A stretch of 64,000 nt of DNA from an uncultured bacterium (GTDB lineage Bacteria > Cyanobacteriota > Vampirovibrionia > Gastranaerophilales > Gastranaerophilaceae): NCBI GenBank assembly GCA_949298985.1, contig CASFYV010000021.1, forward strand, positions 248,001 to 312,000, in the 5' to 3' direction. A program made the translations under genes and the position numbers. The notes beneath the pieces were generated by a model. That model worked only from the letters and a program-made list of their open reading frames with translations. It was not told the origin of the DNA and made no database searches. Of the stretch, positions 17,001-25,378 are shown in pieces; the first letter of the stretch is position 1; each line of letters opens with the position of its first letter.

Positions 17001-17767
17001 TTTCTCAAATAGCAATATTATTTCCTGAATTTGACAAATGGTTTTCAGCCGGATTCATTGTTTTTGCAAGGCTTTTAGGTTTTATTAGATTTGCACCGAT
17101 ATTTAATAGAAAAGAAATTGCTGGTCTTGTAAAATTAGCATTTGTCTTTATCTTAACAATGATTTTAACCCCAATATTAAAACCAATGATTCCACCAGCA
17201 AATGTTTCGCCTTTGTTGTTGTTAATTTTAAATTTTGCAGTAGGAGCAATAATTGGATATATTGCACAATTATTGATATTAGCAATAGAAGCAGGAGGAG
17301 ATATGATTAATACTCAAATGGGGTTGTCTTCTGCTATGGTTATGGATCCGACTTCTAATAGTCAGACTTCTATTTTAAGTCGTATGATTACACTTTTAGG
17401 AATTATTATTTTTATACAATTAGGCGGGTTTTATTGGCTTATAAATGCACTTGTTAGAAGTTTTGAAATATTCCCAATCTACGCAGTTGCAATTCCGTTA
17501 GAAAAAATTATTAACTTAGATTATTTAGTAACTGTAACATCTAATGTACTATATATGGGACTCCAAATCGCTTCTCCTATTTTATTAGCAACTTTAGGAC
17601 AAGATATTATCTTAGGTGTAATTTCTAAAACAGCTCCACAAGTTAACGTTTTCCAATTAAGTTTCTTATTTAAACCTGTTTTTGGAGCTGCTATTATGAT
17701 TTGGATTTTACCTATGTTCATTAATGTAATTTCAGAATTCTTTTTAGAATTTTCAAAAATTTATTAA
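16988..17767 (+). CDS. fliR: Flagellar-type export gate protein FliR
   Basis: A 259-residue integral membrane protein with six or more hydrophobic segments. Motifs ARLLGFIRFAPIFNRKEI, GGDMINTQMGLSSAMVMDP and NVFQLSFLFKPVFGA match FliR. It closes the FliP5-FliQ4-FliR1 gate. FlhB and FlhA are not in the window. The operon ends with a terminator directly after the stop codon. Confidence 0.9.
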   Translation: MDQLISQIAILFPEFDKWFSAGFIVFARLLGFIRFAPIFNRKEIAGLVKLAFVFILTMILTPILKPMIPPANVSPLLLLILNFAVGAIIGYIAQLLILAIEAGGDMINTQMGLSSAMVMDPTSNSQTSILSRMITLLGIIIFIQLGGFYWLINALVRSFEIFPIYAVAIPLEKIINLDYLVTVTSNVLYMGLQIASPILLATLGQDIILGVISKTAPQVNVFQLSFLFKPVFGAAIMIWILPMFINVISEFFLEFSKIY

Positions 17768-17770
17768 GCA

Positions 17771-17799
17771 AAAAAAAGACCCATATGGGTCTTTTTTTT
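17771..17799. terminator. Bidirectional terminator after fliR
   Basis: AAAAGACCCATATGGGTCTTTT is a perfect self-complementary stem flanked by A and T runs, between the convergent fliR and pseudopilin genes. Confidence 0.9.
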
Positions 17800-18595
17800 A
17801 ATAACTAATCTTATATCCTTCTTGAATAACTCTTGCAGTACACCCCGCACCTTTATATTCATCAGAAGAACCTTTATTTGCATTTGTACAACTATATTTA
17901 TTACCGGCACTATCCCAAGTACCTGCACTATCCATTCTTGCAACATCTTTGCCACCTGCCGGAAATAATATTCCATTTTCAGCAAGTTGAAACCAAAAAA
18001 TATCTCTGCCTAAAGTATTTGGTGCATCTATACCATTTACATCTATAATAACATCTCCTGCATGACTGTAATAGGAACTTCCATTCGCTATTGCATTATT
18101 TTTCAAAGTATCAAAATTATTAGGTTGAGCAAAAGTTCTTACAAAAACTGCTGCACCATTTTTTGTCATTAATGTTATACATTTCGAAGACCCTGCAAAA
18201 TTGGTTTGAAGTTTACTAGCATTTTTTGAACCATTATTATTCATCGAATAAAAACCGCCGACTTTACTGTAAAAACTAGAAACAGATTTTTCATAACCTG
18301 AAATTATTAAATTTCTCCCTAAACTACCAACAAAATTTGCAATATTAGTACTAGCAACATCTGCATTTATTGGAGCATTCTGCCAAAGAGAGGTTTCATA
18401 CAAATCTCCAACATTCTCTTGTACAATTGTTGTTGTAAAAGCATTTTCAATATTTGAAGCTATAACAGTTAACTTTGAAGCATAAGCTTGATTTCTGTTA
18501 TTTATTACTAAAGGTGGGGCAGTCAAAGCAGCAATAACACCTATAATTCCTATGGTAACTAATGCCTCTGCCAATGTGAAACCTTGTTTTCTCAT
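17798..18595 (-). CDS. Type IV pilin-like / pseudopilin protein
   Basis: 265 residues. The N-terminus MRKQGFTLAEALVTIGIIGVIAAL is a class III prepilin signal: cleavage after Gly5, Phe as new N-terminus and Glu at +5. The rest is a large globular, Ser/Asn/Ala-rich domain containing several cysteines (CITLMTKNG, CTNANKG, CTARVIQ). Such proteins are exported and assembled by type IV pilus or type II secretion machinery. No other pilus genes are adjacent, so it appears to be an orphan minor pilin. Confidence 0.8.
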   Translation of the reverse strand: MRKQGFTLAEALVTIGIIGVIAALTAPPLVINNRNQAYASKLTVIASNIENAFTTTIVQENVGDLYETSLWQNAPINADVASTNIANFVGSLGRNLIISGYEKSVSSFYSKVGGFYSMNNNGSKNASKLQTNFAGSSKCITLMTKNGAAVFVRTFAQPNNFDTLKNNAIANGSSYYSHAGDVIIDVNGIDAPNTLGRDIFWFQLAENGILFPAGGKDVARMDSAGTWDSAGNKYSCTNANKGSSDEYKGAGCTARVIQEGYKISY

Positions 18596-18687
18596 AAATA
18601 AATTCCTCTCTTACTTATAAATTGTTCAGTAAATGTATTCATACGATATCATAATATCATATGTTTTAATGTTTGTGAAGGTAAAAT

Positions 18688-19233
18688 TTATAACTCAAAA
18701 TACTCAGCTTTATTAAGAATTCTCTCATTTCTATAATAACTATTGTATATACGAGCATTTTTAATAATTCCGTACCATTTACCATAATCATTCATAAATT
18801 CTGATCTATTTTTATTCATATAATGAATAGTAATAATTCCTTCATACCCTCTAGTTACTCTTAAAAATTCACATTGTCCTTGAATTTTTCCGTAATTATT
18901 AGTACATCTGCCAACTATTGCATCATCAGGTCGTAAAAAAAGTGTTTTATAACTCGCCGTAGGATTTATTTTTAACATTCTCGCAGTTGTATTACTTAAA
19001 AAAATATTAATAGGATAATTAGCACCTTTATAAGAATGAATTACAATAGTTCGTTCCCAGTTGTTAGAACTTTGTCCCTTAGGAACATACTGTAAGATTA
19101 CTTCTATTGGAGTTTTTTTATAATATGCTTTTATCCACAATTCTTTATCCGGAAAATGAACAATAACAGTTTCATAAGCAAAAACACTTAATGTTGTTAA
19201 TAAAAATAAGCTAAATAAAAGGACTCTTTTCAT
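18688..19233 (-). CDS. Hypothetical exported protein
   Basis: 181 residues starting with a clear signal peptide (MKRVLLFSLFLLTTLSVFAYE) preceded by AAAAAGGAG. The mature part is beta-rich and basic with two cysteines close together (CTNNYGKIQGQC), possibly a disulphide. I recognise no domain. It overlaps the Nif3 gene end by 23 bp, so it is probably expressed with coaBC and nif3. Confidence 0.6.
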   Translation of the reverse strand: MKRVLLFSLFLLTTLSVFAYETVIVHFPDKELWIKAYYKKTPIEVILQYVPKGQSSNNWERTIVIHSYKGANYPINIFLSNTTARMLKINPTASYKTLFLRPDDAIVGRCTNNYGKIQGQCEFLRVTRGYEGIITIHYMNKNRSEFMNDYGKWYGIIKNARIYNSYYRNERILNKAEYFEL

Positions 19234-19882
19234 CTGCAAGAACTCCTTTTTCTCCTACTAGAGTAATTTCTTTTAATAATTCAGGTGCAAAAATTTCACT
19301 CTCAAAATGTCCGATATCAAACACAACTTGTTTTGAATCTAACGCTGTATGGAATTTTAAATCCCCTGTTACAAAAGCATCTACATCATATTTATCTATA
19401 AATTCAGCTCCCGAACCTGCACAAAATCCTATTTTTTTTATCTGTGTTTTACTCAAATTATTTACATAACGTAAATTTGGAGAAATTATTTTTAATAAAT
19501 CTTTTAAATATTCTATATTAATAGGATTTTCAAGTTCAACAATTCTGACAAAATCTTCATTTTTACTTTTTTTAAGCCCTAATTTATTTATCAAAGTATC
19601 AGTAGTTCCACCCTCTGCCCTATCTAAATTTGTATGAGCGGAATATATATTTATATCACTATATTTTAAAGGAACATAAAAAAGCGGATGATGTGAAATT
19701 ATCATATCACAATTTTTATCTCTCGCTTGTTTAACAACATCATCGGTAATTGTAAGTGCAAAAAGGATTTTATGAACTTCACTGCCTTTTTTATCAACTC
19801 CCCAACCACAAGAATCCCAACTCTCTTGCGTTTCAATAGGTGCTAATTCTTCTATTTTTTTTACTATTTCGTATTTATTCAA
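19211..19882 (-). CDS. Nif3-like dinuclear metal protein (YqfO/GTP cyclohydrolase I type 2 family)
   Basis: A 223-residue single-domain Nif3 protein. Metal ligands are visible in ISHHPLFY, SAHTNLDRAEGG and the C-terminal DIGHFESE. The family is nearly universal; its true substrate is unsettled. It overlaps coaBC by 8 bp. It lacks the inserted PII-like domain found in some Firmicutes homologues. Confidence 0.85.
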   Translation of the reverse strand: MNKYEIVKKIEELAPIETQESWDSCGWGVDKKGSEVHKILFALTITDDVVKQARDKNCDMIISHHPLFYVPLKYSDINIYSAHTNLDRAEGGTTDTLINKLGLKKSKNEDFVRIVELENPINIEYLKDLLKIISPNLRYVNNLSKTQIKKIGFCAGSGAEFIDKYDVDAFVTGDLKFHTALDSKQVVFDIGHFESEIFAPELLKEITLVGEKGVLADEKSPFI

Positions 19883-21041
19883 ATACTCTCTCCAAAATTT
19901 GTTTTGCGATATTTAATTTTGTATTTTTTTCTATATGCTCAATATTTAAATTCTTATCTAAAATATAAACTTCATTTTCTTCACTGTTAAATCCGATATC
20001 TTTTCTTGAAATATCATTTGCAACAAGATAATCACAACCTTTATTTTGAATTTTTATTTTAGCATTTTCTAATAAATTTTCACTTTCTGCACAAAAACCT
20101 ACAATAATAGCTTTTGTTTTTAATGAAGAAATTTCTTTTAATATATCAGGATTTTTGATAAGTTCAAGTGTTAAATTATCACATTTTTCTTTCTTAATTT
20201 TTTGTTCAGAAACTTCTTTTACTCTATAATCAGCAACTGCAGCTGTCATAATTACACAATCTTGTTCTTCAATATTTTCCTTAACAACTTTTTCCATTTC
20301 TAAAGCTGTTTCTGTTAAAACATTTTTATAAGGTTTTTCAACTTTAAAAGTTGATATTAAAGTAACATCAGCCCCCATTGAAAACGCCACGTCAGCCAGT
20401 GCTAAACCCATCTTCCCAGAAGAAGAATTAGAAATATATCTTACAGGATCAATTTTTTCCTTTGTTCCACCTGCTGTAATTAAAATTTTTTTGCCTTTAA
20501 GTTTACCTGATAAAATTTCGAGAGTTTTTTCAAAAATATCTTCAACCTCTCTCATTCTTCCGACACCATTTGTTCCGCAAGCTAAAAATCCATTATCAGG
20601 TTCTAAAATATGATATCCGCATTTTGTTAATTTTGATAAATTTTCTTGAACAAAATTATTATTCCACATATTTGTATTCATTGCAGGAACAACTAAAACG
20701 GGCTTGTTAAATGCACAAGCAGTAGAAAGTAATAAATTATCACAAATCCCATTTGCAAGTTTTGAAATCGTATTTGCACTAGCAGGAGCTATTACAAAAA
20801 TATCTGACTCAGTTAATGCTATGTGTTCAGGTTTATACTCATCTATTGTAAAATTTTCAACATATACTTCATTATTTGATAAAGTTTGAAGTGTTAATTT
20901 GGTCACAAAATTCAATGCATTAGGAGTTAAAACCACTCTCACATTAGCATTAGCTTTTTTATACATTCTAATAAGCTCACATATTTTATATGCCGCTATT
21001 CCACCTGTTATTCCTATCAAAATATTTTTATTACTTAACAT
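19875..21041 (-). CDS. coaBC: Bifunctional phosphopantothenoylcysteine decarboxylase/synthetase
   Basis: A 388-residue coenzyme A enzyme. The N-terminal flavoprotein decarboxylase half has GITGGIAAYK, APASANTISKLANG, PAMNTNMW and the substrate loop CGTNGVGRM. The C-terminal synthetase half has ITAGGTKEKIDPVRYISN and KNPDIL. The ATG at 21041 is chosen over an upstream in-frame start because a TACAAT -10 box ends six bases before it and family members begin MLxxKxILxGITGGIAAYK. Confidence 0.95.
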   Translation of the reverse strand: MLSNKNILIGITGGIAAYKICELIRMYKKANANVRVVLTPNALNFVTKLTLQTLSNNEVYVENFTIDEYKPEHIALTESDIFVIAPASANTISKLANGICDNLLLSTACAFNKPVLVVPAMNTNMWNNNFVQENLSKLTKCGYHILEPDNGFLACGTNGVGRMREVEDIFEKTLEILSGKLKGKKILITAGGTKEKIDPVRYISNSSSGKMGLALADVAFSMGADVTLISTFKVEKPYKNVLTETALEMEKVVKENIEEQDCVIMTAAVADYRVKEVSEQKIKKEKCDNLTLELIKNPDILKEISSLKTKAIIVGFCAESENLLENAKIKIQNKGCDYLVANDISRKDIGFNSEENEVYILDKNLNIEHIEKNTKLNIAKQILERVFE

Positions 21042-21057
21042 AAATTTATTGTAACAT
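21042..21057 (-). promoter_or_regulatory. Leaderless-type extended -10 of coaBC
   Basis: On the minus strand TGT TACAAT (TACAAT at 21053-21048) is followed by AAATTT and the ATG at 21041. No Shine-Dalgarno sequence is present. Confidence 0.55.
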
Positions 21058-21098
21058 GATTTTTTAACATTACCTAATTTAAACATCCTTATTTGTTA

Positions 21099-21110
21099 TA
21101 AAATAATCTT
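21099..21110 (+). promoter_or_regulatory. Leaderless-type -10 of the PHP gene
   Basis: TAAAAT at 21099-21104 is followed by AATCTT and ATG 21111. It is divergent from the coaBC promoter with 69 bp between the two start codons. Confidence 0.5.
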
Positions 21111-21959
21111 ATGAAAGTTGATTTACATTTACATAGCAATAATTCTGACGGAAGCGATTCTGTACAGAATTTATATAATGAAATTTGTAAAGTAAAGTTA
21201 AACGTATTTGCTCTAACAGATCACGATACAATATCAGGTTTAGAAGAAATGGAAAGTTTAGTTTCTTCTGATATCAAATTCATAAAAGGAGTTGAACTAA
21301 CTTCTATATGCAATGATATTAAATGTCACCTTTTAGGTTATGGAGTTGATTATAATAATCTTGAATTAAAAAATATAATCGAAAAAGGGAAATTATTGCG
21401 TCGTCAAAAATTAGAAACTCGTATTGATTATTTAAAAAATACTTGGAATATAGACCTTACTGAAGAAGAAAAACAATGGTTGTATTCAAGAAAAAGTGTT
21501 GTAAAAACTCACGTTGCAAATATCTTGGTAAAAAGAGGTTTAGCGAAAGATAATTTATCAGCAATGCAAAAATATTTAGATGCTTGTAAAACAGGAAATA
21601 CAAGGTTTTTAGGAGAAGATTCAATATCTGCGATTAAAAATTCAGGAGGAATTGTTGTTTGGGCACATCCTTTAGGCGGTGAAGGTGAAGAGCATTTAAC
21701 AAAAGAAAAATTCATTCCTAAATTAGAGAAAATGATAGATTTTGGAATTCAAGGTCTGGAATGCTTTTATTCCCGATATAATGAAGATGAAAGCTTATTT
21801 TTGTTTGAAATTGCTAAAAAATATAATTTATTAACTTCAGCTGGAAGCGATTATCACGGTGCAAACAAATCTAATATTGAAATCGGAAAATTAAATTGTG
21901 ATAATAGAATTGTAGACTATAAAAAAATAACAATATTAGATACTCTACTAGGCAAATAA
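21111..21959 (+). CDS. PHP-domain metal-dependent phosphoesterase
   Basis: 282 residues. The PHP metal motifs are complete: DLHLHSNNSDG at the N-terminus, LTDHDTISG, GVELTS, WAHPLGG and AGSDYHG at the C-terminus. The RNase AM/YciV-like family hydrolyses phosphomonoesters such as 3',5'-bisphosphates or short RNA ends; the exact substrate is not decidable here. The gene is followed 37 bp later by hemerythrin, which has its own AGGAG site. Confidence 0.85.
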   Translation: MKVDLHLHSNNSDGSDSVQNLYNEICKVKLNVFALTDHDTISGLEEMESLVSSDIKFIKGVELTSICNDIKCHLLGYGVDYNNLELKNIIEKGKLLRRQKLETRIDYLKNTWNIDLTEEEKQWLYSRKSVVKTHVANILVKRGLAKDNLSAMQKYLDACKTGNTRFLGEDSISAIKNSGGIVVWAHPLGGEGEEHLTKEKFIPKLEKMIDFGIQGLECFYSRYNEDESLFLFEIAKKYNLLTSAGSDYHGANKSNIEIGKLNCDNRIVDYKKITILDTLLGK

Positions 21960-21996
21960 TTTAAAAAATATTATAATATATTCAAAAGGAGCTTTT

Positions 21997-22404
21997 ATGA
22001 ATAGTATAAAATGGAATTTATCGTATGATGTAGGTGTAGAAAAGTTTAATGAACATCATAGAGTATTATTTAAAGCTCTTGATGATATATACGAAGCTAT
22101 GGAAAATAAAAAAGATAAATTTGCCTTAGCTAAAATCATTAACGAATTGCAAGAATTTGCAAGGTATCACCTAACAGAAGAAGAAGCTTGCTTGTTAAAA
22201 AATAATTATCCGGATTATGACGCTCACAGAAAAAGTCATAAAGTTTTTCTTGAAAAACTGGAACAATTTATCGATGATTTTAACTCTGATAAATATTTAC
22301 TTCATCACGATATTGCAATATTTTTAAAAAGCTGGATTGCAAATCATATTTTAGGAGTAGATAAAAAATACAAAGAATATCTAAATTCTAAAGGTGTGTA
22401 TTAG
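21997..22404 (+). CDS. Bacteriohemerythrin
   Basis: A 135-residue four-helix bundle with the di-iron ligands: FNEHH, ARYHLTEEE, DAHRKSHKVF and NHILGVDKKY. It binds O2 reversibly at a non-haem di-iron site. In an anaerobic gut bacterium, oxygen sensing, storage or detoxification is plausible. AAAGGAG lies upstream. Confidence 0.9.
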   Translation: MNSIKWNLSYDVGVEKFNEHHRVLFKALDDIYEAMENKKDKFALAKIINELQEFARYHLTEEEACLLKNNYPDYDAHRKSHKVFLEKLEQFIDDFNSDKYLLHHDIAIFLKSWIANHILGVDKKYKEYLNSKGVY

Positions 22405-22414
22405 GAGTGTTTAT

Positions 22415-22837
22415 ATGAAAAAATTTGTTTTATCTTTCTTGTTGTTATTTTTTTCATCAGCGATTGCGATTGCTGATAATATTCAATACGGTTATAATGC
22501 TCAAGGTGATTATGTCCCAACTTCTATAAACGGTAAGCGTGTAGAATACGGATATAACGCACAAGGCGATTATGTTCCGACTTCTATTGGAAACGAACGA
22601 GTTCAATACGGTTATAACGCTCAAGGAGATTATGTTCCAACGTCAGTTGGCGGAAATAGAATCCAATACGGATATAACGCACAAGGTGAATATAAACCAA
22701 GTTTCTATGGAAATCAACAAGTCCAATACGGATATAACGCTCAAGGGGATTATGTTCCGACATCAGTTGGCGGAAATAGAATTCAATACGGCTATAATGC
22801 ACAAGGAGAATATGTTCCAACAGGGTATGGAAACTAA
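22415..22837 (+). CDS. Exported protein of six 20-residue YGYNAQGDYVPTS repeats
   Basis: 140 residues: a signal peptide (MKKFVLSFLLLFFSSAIAIAD) then six consecutive repeats of 20 residues, consensus (I/V)QYGYNAQGDYVPTSxGxxR, ending GYGN. The mature protein is nothing but repeat, aromatic and polar without cysteine, which suggests a secreted beta-rich or fibrous surface protein. AGGAG lies eight bases upstream of ATG 22415. It follows hemerythrin by 10 bp and is probably in its operon. Confidence 0.75.
   Translation: MKKFVLSFLLLFFSSAIAIADNIQYGYNAQGDYVPTSINGKRVEYGYNAQGDYVPTSIGNERVQYGYNAQGDYVPTSVGGNRIQYGYNAQGEYKPSFYGNQQVQYGYNAQGDYVPTSVGGNRIQYGYNAQGEYVPTGYGN
22481..22834 (+). repeat. 60-bp tandem repeat, six copies
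   Basis: Copies begin at 22481, 22541, 22601, 22661, 22721 and 22781; the last is cut after 54 bases. The GTT/ATT-CAATACGG-TATAA core is nearly invariant while third-codon positions and the loop segment vary. Copies 3 and 5 encode the same 20 residues. Confidence 0.95.
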
Positions 22838-22847
22838 CAGTTAAAAC

Positions 22848-23057
22848 TTATTTTTTATCAACAAAGGTAAGCTCCATATCGAGAGCTTCTGCTATAAGTT
22901 TCATTTCGGAGTATCTAATAGTATTTGACCTTAATTTATTAGATAAATTATTAATAGAATAAATTTTTCCAGAGTGTTCTGATAAATATTTTGCAAGAGA
23001 TGTTAAAGTTACACCCTTTTTTGCAGCAAGCATTTTTACTTCATTTATTGCGTTCAT
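22848..23057 (-). CDS. Small helix-turn-helix protein, paralogue 1
   Basis: 69 residues: KGVTLTSLAKYLSEHSGKIYSINNLSNKLRSN fits a Cro/XRE-like helix-turn-helix, followed by IRYSEMKLIAEALDMELTFVDKK. It is about 70% identical to the protein encoded at 23106-23315, and its upstream region also has an ACTCTAGTATTATA-type box. It lies tail to tail with the 20-residue repeat gene. It probably binds the same operator family as its paralogue. Confidence 0.7.
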   Translation of the reverse strand: MNAINEVKMLAAKKGVTLTSLAKYLSEHSGKIYSINNLSNKLRSNTIRYSEMKLIAEALDMELTFVDKK

Positions 23058-23105
23058 ACTCTAGTATTATACAATATTTTTTTATTTAGTAAAGAAAGGA
23101 ATGAC

Positions 23106-23315
23106 TTATTTCTTATCAACAAACAAAAGCTCCATATCCAAAGCTTCAGCAATCATTTTCATTTCAGAATACCTAATAGTATTACCTCTTAATTTTTTAG
23201 ATAAAAGATCTATTGAATATTTTTTTCCTGAAATTTTTGCTAAACGCTCCGCAAGCAATGTAAGAGTTATACCCCTTTTAGCAACTAACATTTTAACTTC
23301 GTTTATAGCATTCAT
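23106..23315 (-). CDS. Small helix-turn-helix protein, paralogue 2 (cassette C regulator)
   Basis: 69 residues, starting MNAINEVKMLVAKRGITLTL, with the same helix-turn-helix layout and the same ending EALDMELLFVDKK as its neighbour. It is divergent from the 76-residue gene at 23439 across 123 bp that contains four ATTAGAG/CTCTAAT sites. This resembles an autoregulated repressor controlling the small gene. Confidence 0.7.
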   Translation of the reverse strand: MNAINEVKMLVAKRGITLTLLAERLAKISGKKYSIDLLSKKLRGNTIRYSEMKMIAEALDMELLFVDKK

Positions 23316-23438
23316 ACTCTAATATTATATATTAGACTCTATTTTTAGTAAAAATAAGCTAATTTTTCTTGACACAATTAGAGATAAAATGCTATTATTA
23401 GAGCATATACTCTAATAATATAACAAGGAGAAATTTAT
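23316..23438 (+). promoter_or_regulatory. Promoter and ATTAGAG operator array of cassette C
   Basis: TTGACA at 23369-23374, an 18-bp spacer and TATTAT at 23393-23398 drive the plus gene; ACAAGGAG precedes its ATG. ATTAGAG or its complement CTCTAAT occurs next to the regulator start, inside the spacer, directly after the -10 and again before the ribosome site. A related box precedes paralogue 1. The placement fits repression by blocking RNA polymerase. Confidence 0.65.
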
Positions 23439-23669
23439 ATGAACAATAATACTGTATCCGAAGAAATAAAAAACAAACTTGAAGAACATTCAATAAGATT
23501 AATTACAACAAAACAAGCTCTTTCTTTACTTTTATTTTGTATTGAAAGTGATTGGTATAATGAAACAGTAGTAGAATTGTATAGCTTTGGAAAAATCCTA
23601 GAAGAATATTTTCAAAATACCTACAAAGAATTTCAAGATGTAAGTGAAGCTATCGGAATTGATTTATAA
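23439..23669 (+). CDS. Small helical acidic protein of cassette C (unknown function)
   Basis: A 76-residue acidic protein, predicted helical: LITTKQALSLLLFCIESDWYN then ELYSFGKILEEYFQNTYKEF. Its central E-D/Y-Y/W-x region and closing amphipathic helix resemble the duplicated 62-residue proteins at 42420 and 42896. It overlaps the end of convergent mraY by 6 bp. No known domain. Confidence 0.65.
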   Translation: MNNNTVSEEIKNKLEEHSIRLITTKQALSLLLFCIESDWYNETVVELYSFGKILEEYFQNTYKEFQDVSEAIGIDL

Positions 23670-24623
23670 CAAGAAATTAATCGCTACTGCTATTACTGAA
23701 AGAATTAAAGACACAAGAGTAAATTCTTTTACTATTCTTATTTCAGAATGTCCGCATAATTCAAAGTGGTGGTGGATAGGAGACATTTTAAAAATTCTTT
23801 TACCTGTGAGTTTAAAGCTTGTCACTTGTAAAATTACAGAAAGAGTTTCCATAACGAATACTCCACCGAATAAAGCAAGTAAGATTTCGCATTTCCCAAG
23901 TATTGCTAAAGTTCCTAAAAGCCCGCCTAAAGCAAGAGAACCTGTATCACCCATAAATACTTGAGCTTTTGGTTTATTGTATCTTAAAAATCCTATTAAA
24001 GCACCGATAACTGTAGCAGAAACAATTGCAACTACATTATGTCCGTCTAAAAATGCTAATGCTCCACAAGCTAGGAACGCCGGAATTCCGGTAGAAGCTG
24101 CAAGTCCATCTAAACCATCTGTTAAATTATAAGCATTAGAAGCTCCAACAACTATAAATACGGCAAAAATCGGATATAAAAACCCTAATTCTAAAGTCTT
24201 TGAACCTAATGTAACAAATGTTCCAAAATTATTCATAGCATAAACAGTTGGAATAAGAGCGATAAGAATTTGTCTTACGAGTTTTCCTCTAGGGCTTAAA
24301 CCTTTATTTTCTTGTCCTTTTATTTTTAGATAGTCATCTTGTAAACCTGCTAACCCCATAAATAATAAAGTCATTAAAATTATCCAAGCAGATTTATCCA
24401 TTTGCTGAGCCATAAGAAGTGTAATGATAGATGAAATTATGATTGCTAAAATAATAAATACACCACCTGTCGTTGGAGTACCAGCTTTTTTTGCATGAGC
24501 TTCCGGAGCAAGGTCTAAAATATATTGTCCGATTGTTTTTTTCTTTAAAAAATCAATATATGGAACTCCAAAAAGAAGGCATAATACCATACTTAAAAGC
24601 AAAGCTACTGCAATCATTATCAT
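23664..24623 (-). CDS. mraY: Phospho-N-acetylmuramoyl-pentapeptide transferase
   Basis: A 319-residue polytopic enzyme making lipid I from UDP-MurNAc-pentapeptide and undecaprenyl phosphate. Signatures: KKAGTPTTGG, the catalytic DDYLK (LQDDYLKIKG), NAYNLTDGLDGLA, FMGDTGSLALGG and the C-terminal SPIHHHFE. It is separated from murD-ftsW-murG by about 11 kb, whereas many bacteria keep mraY in the same cluster. Confidence 0.95.
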   Translation of the reverse strand: MIMIAVALLLSMVLCLLFGVPYIDFLKKKTIGQYILDLAPEAHAKKAGTPTTGGVFIILAIIISSIITLLMAQQMDKSAWIILMTLLFMGLAGLQDDYLKIKGQENKGLSPRGKLVRQILIALIPTVYAMNNFGTFVTLGSKTLELGFLYPIFAVFIVVGASNAYNLTDGLDGLAASTGIPAFLACGALAFLDGHNVVAIVSATVIGALIGFLRYNKPKAQVFMGDTGSLALGGLLGTLAILGKCEILLALFGGVFVMETLSVILQVTSFKLTGKRIFKMSPIHHHFELCGHSEIRIVKEFTLVSLILSVIAVAINFLL

Positions 24624-24732
24624 ACTTAATTTCTCCTAATATCTTTTAAAACAAATATACTTCAAAAAGAATCTTAAGTATACTGTTTTTTAATTTTTAT
24701 AAGTAATCTTGATGTACATTTAAGGTGAATTA

Positions 24733-24747
24733 TGATATAATTCCTTT
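24733..24747 (+). promoter_or_regulatory. Leaderless-type extended -10 of ribE
   Basis: TGA TATAAT (TATAAT 24736-24741) then TCCTTT and ATG 24748. TGTACA lies 17 bp upstream as a weak -35. With no leader there is no space for the FMN riboswitch often found before rib genes. Confidence 0.6.
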
Positions 24748-25377
24748 ATGTTTACCGGAATAATCGAAGAAACGGGAAAAGTCTTAACTATCACAGAAAG
24801 AATCGTAGTAATAGAAGCTGATGTTGTACTTAAAAATACAAAAATCGGTGACAGTATTGCTGTAAATGGAGTTTGTCTTACAGTAACTGATTTAAAAAGT
24901 AATTCTTTTAGTGCGGATATTTCACCTGAAACATACAAAATTACTGCGTTAAAAGAATTAAAAACAAATTCTATAGTTAATCTTGAACGAGCAATGGCAG
25001 CAGATGGAAGATTTGGCGGTCATATAGTTTCCGGACATGTTGATAGTATTGCTAAAATTATTTCAATAGAAAAACAATCCGAATTTTATAACATAAAAAT
25101 AGAACTGAATAATTCTTCTTCAAAATATGTCGTAAAAAAAGGGTCAATAACAATAGATGGAATAAGTTTAACTGTAGCTGAGATACAAAATAACATAGTA
25201 AACTTAGCAATTATTCCACATACGTATGAAAATACAAATTTAAAAACACATCAAAAAGATGATTTAGTTAATATAGAGGTCGATATTTTGGCTAAATATA
25301 TTGAAAAATTTTTATCAACGGGTGATAATAGGTCAAGAATAGATATGGAATTTCTCCAAAGAAATGGATTTTGCTAA
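24748..25377 (+). CDS. ribE: Riboflavin synthase alpha chain
   Basis: 209 residues in two similar barrels: MFTGIIEETGKV opens the first with VNGVCLTV and GHIVSGHVD, and the second has TIDGISLTVAEI and PHTYENTNLK. It converts two 6,7-dimethyl-8-ribityllumazine molecules into riboflavin. The downstream ribBA starts two bases after the stop (or overlaps it). ribD and ribH are not in the window. Confidence 0.95.
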   Translation: MFTGIIEETGKVLTITERIVVIEADVVLKNTKIGDSIAVNGVCLTVTDLKSNSFSADISPETYKITALKELKTNSIVNLERAMAADGRFGGHIVSGHVDSIAKIISIEKQSEFYNIKIELNNSSSKYVVKKGSITIDGISLTVAEIQNNIVNLAIIPHTYENTNLKTHQKDDLVNIEVDILAKYIEKFLSTGDNRSRIDMEFLQRNGFC

Positions 25378-25378
25378 C

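Noticed and set aside
13304..17767. Virulence-type III secretion system
   Set aside because: FliO is specific to flagellar systems and the order O-P-Q-R is flagellar; no secretin, ATPase or effector genes are present in the window.
22481..22834. Possible CRISPR array because of regular repeats
   Set aside because: Period is 60 bp without distinct spacers, and the unit is coding in frame with a signal peptide. No cas genes are nearby.
22572..22844. Open frames in other phases and on the minus strand of the 60-bp repeat gene (78-90 codons)
   Set aside because: They mirror the 60-bp periodicity of the real gene, lack signal peptides and ribosome sites, and start inside the repeat.
24624..24747. 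FMN riboswitch ahead of ribE
   Set aside because: The -10 box is six bases before the ATG, leaving no leader RNA, and conserved RFN sequences are not seen.
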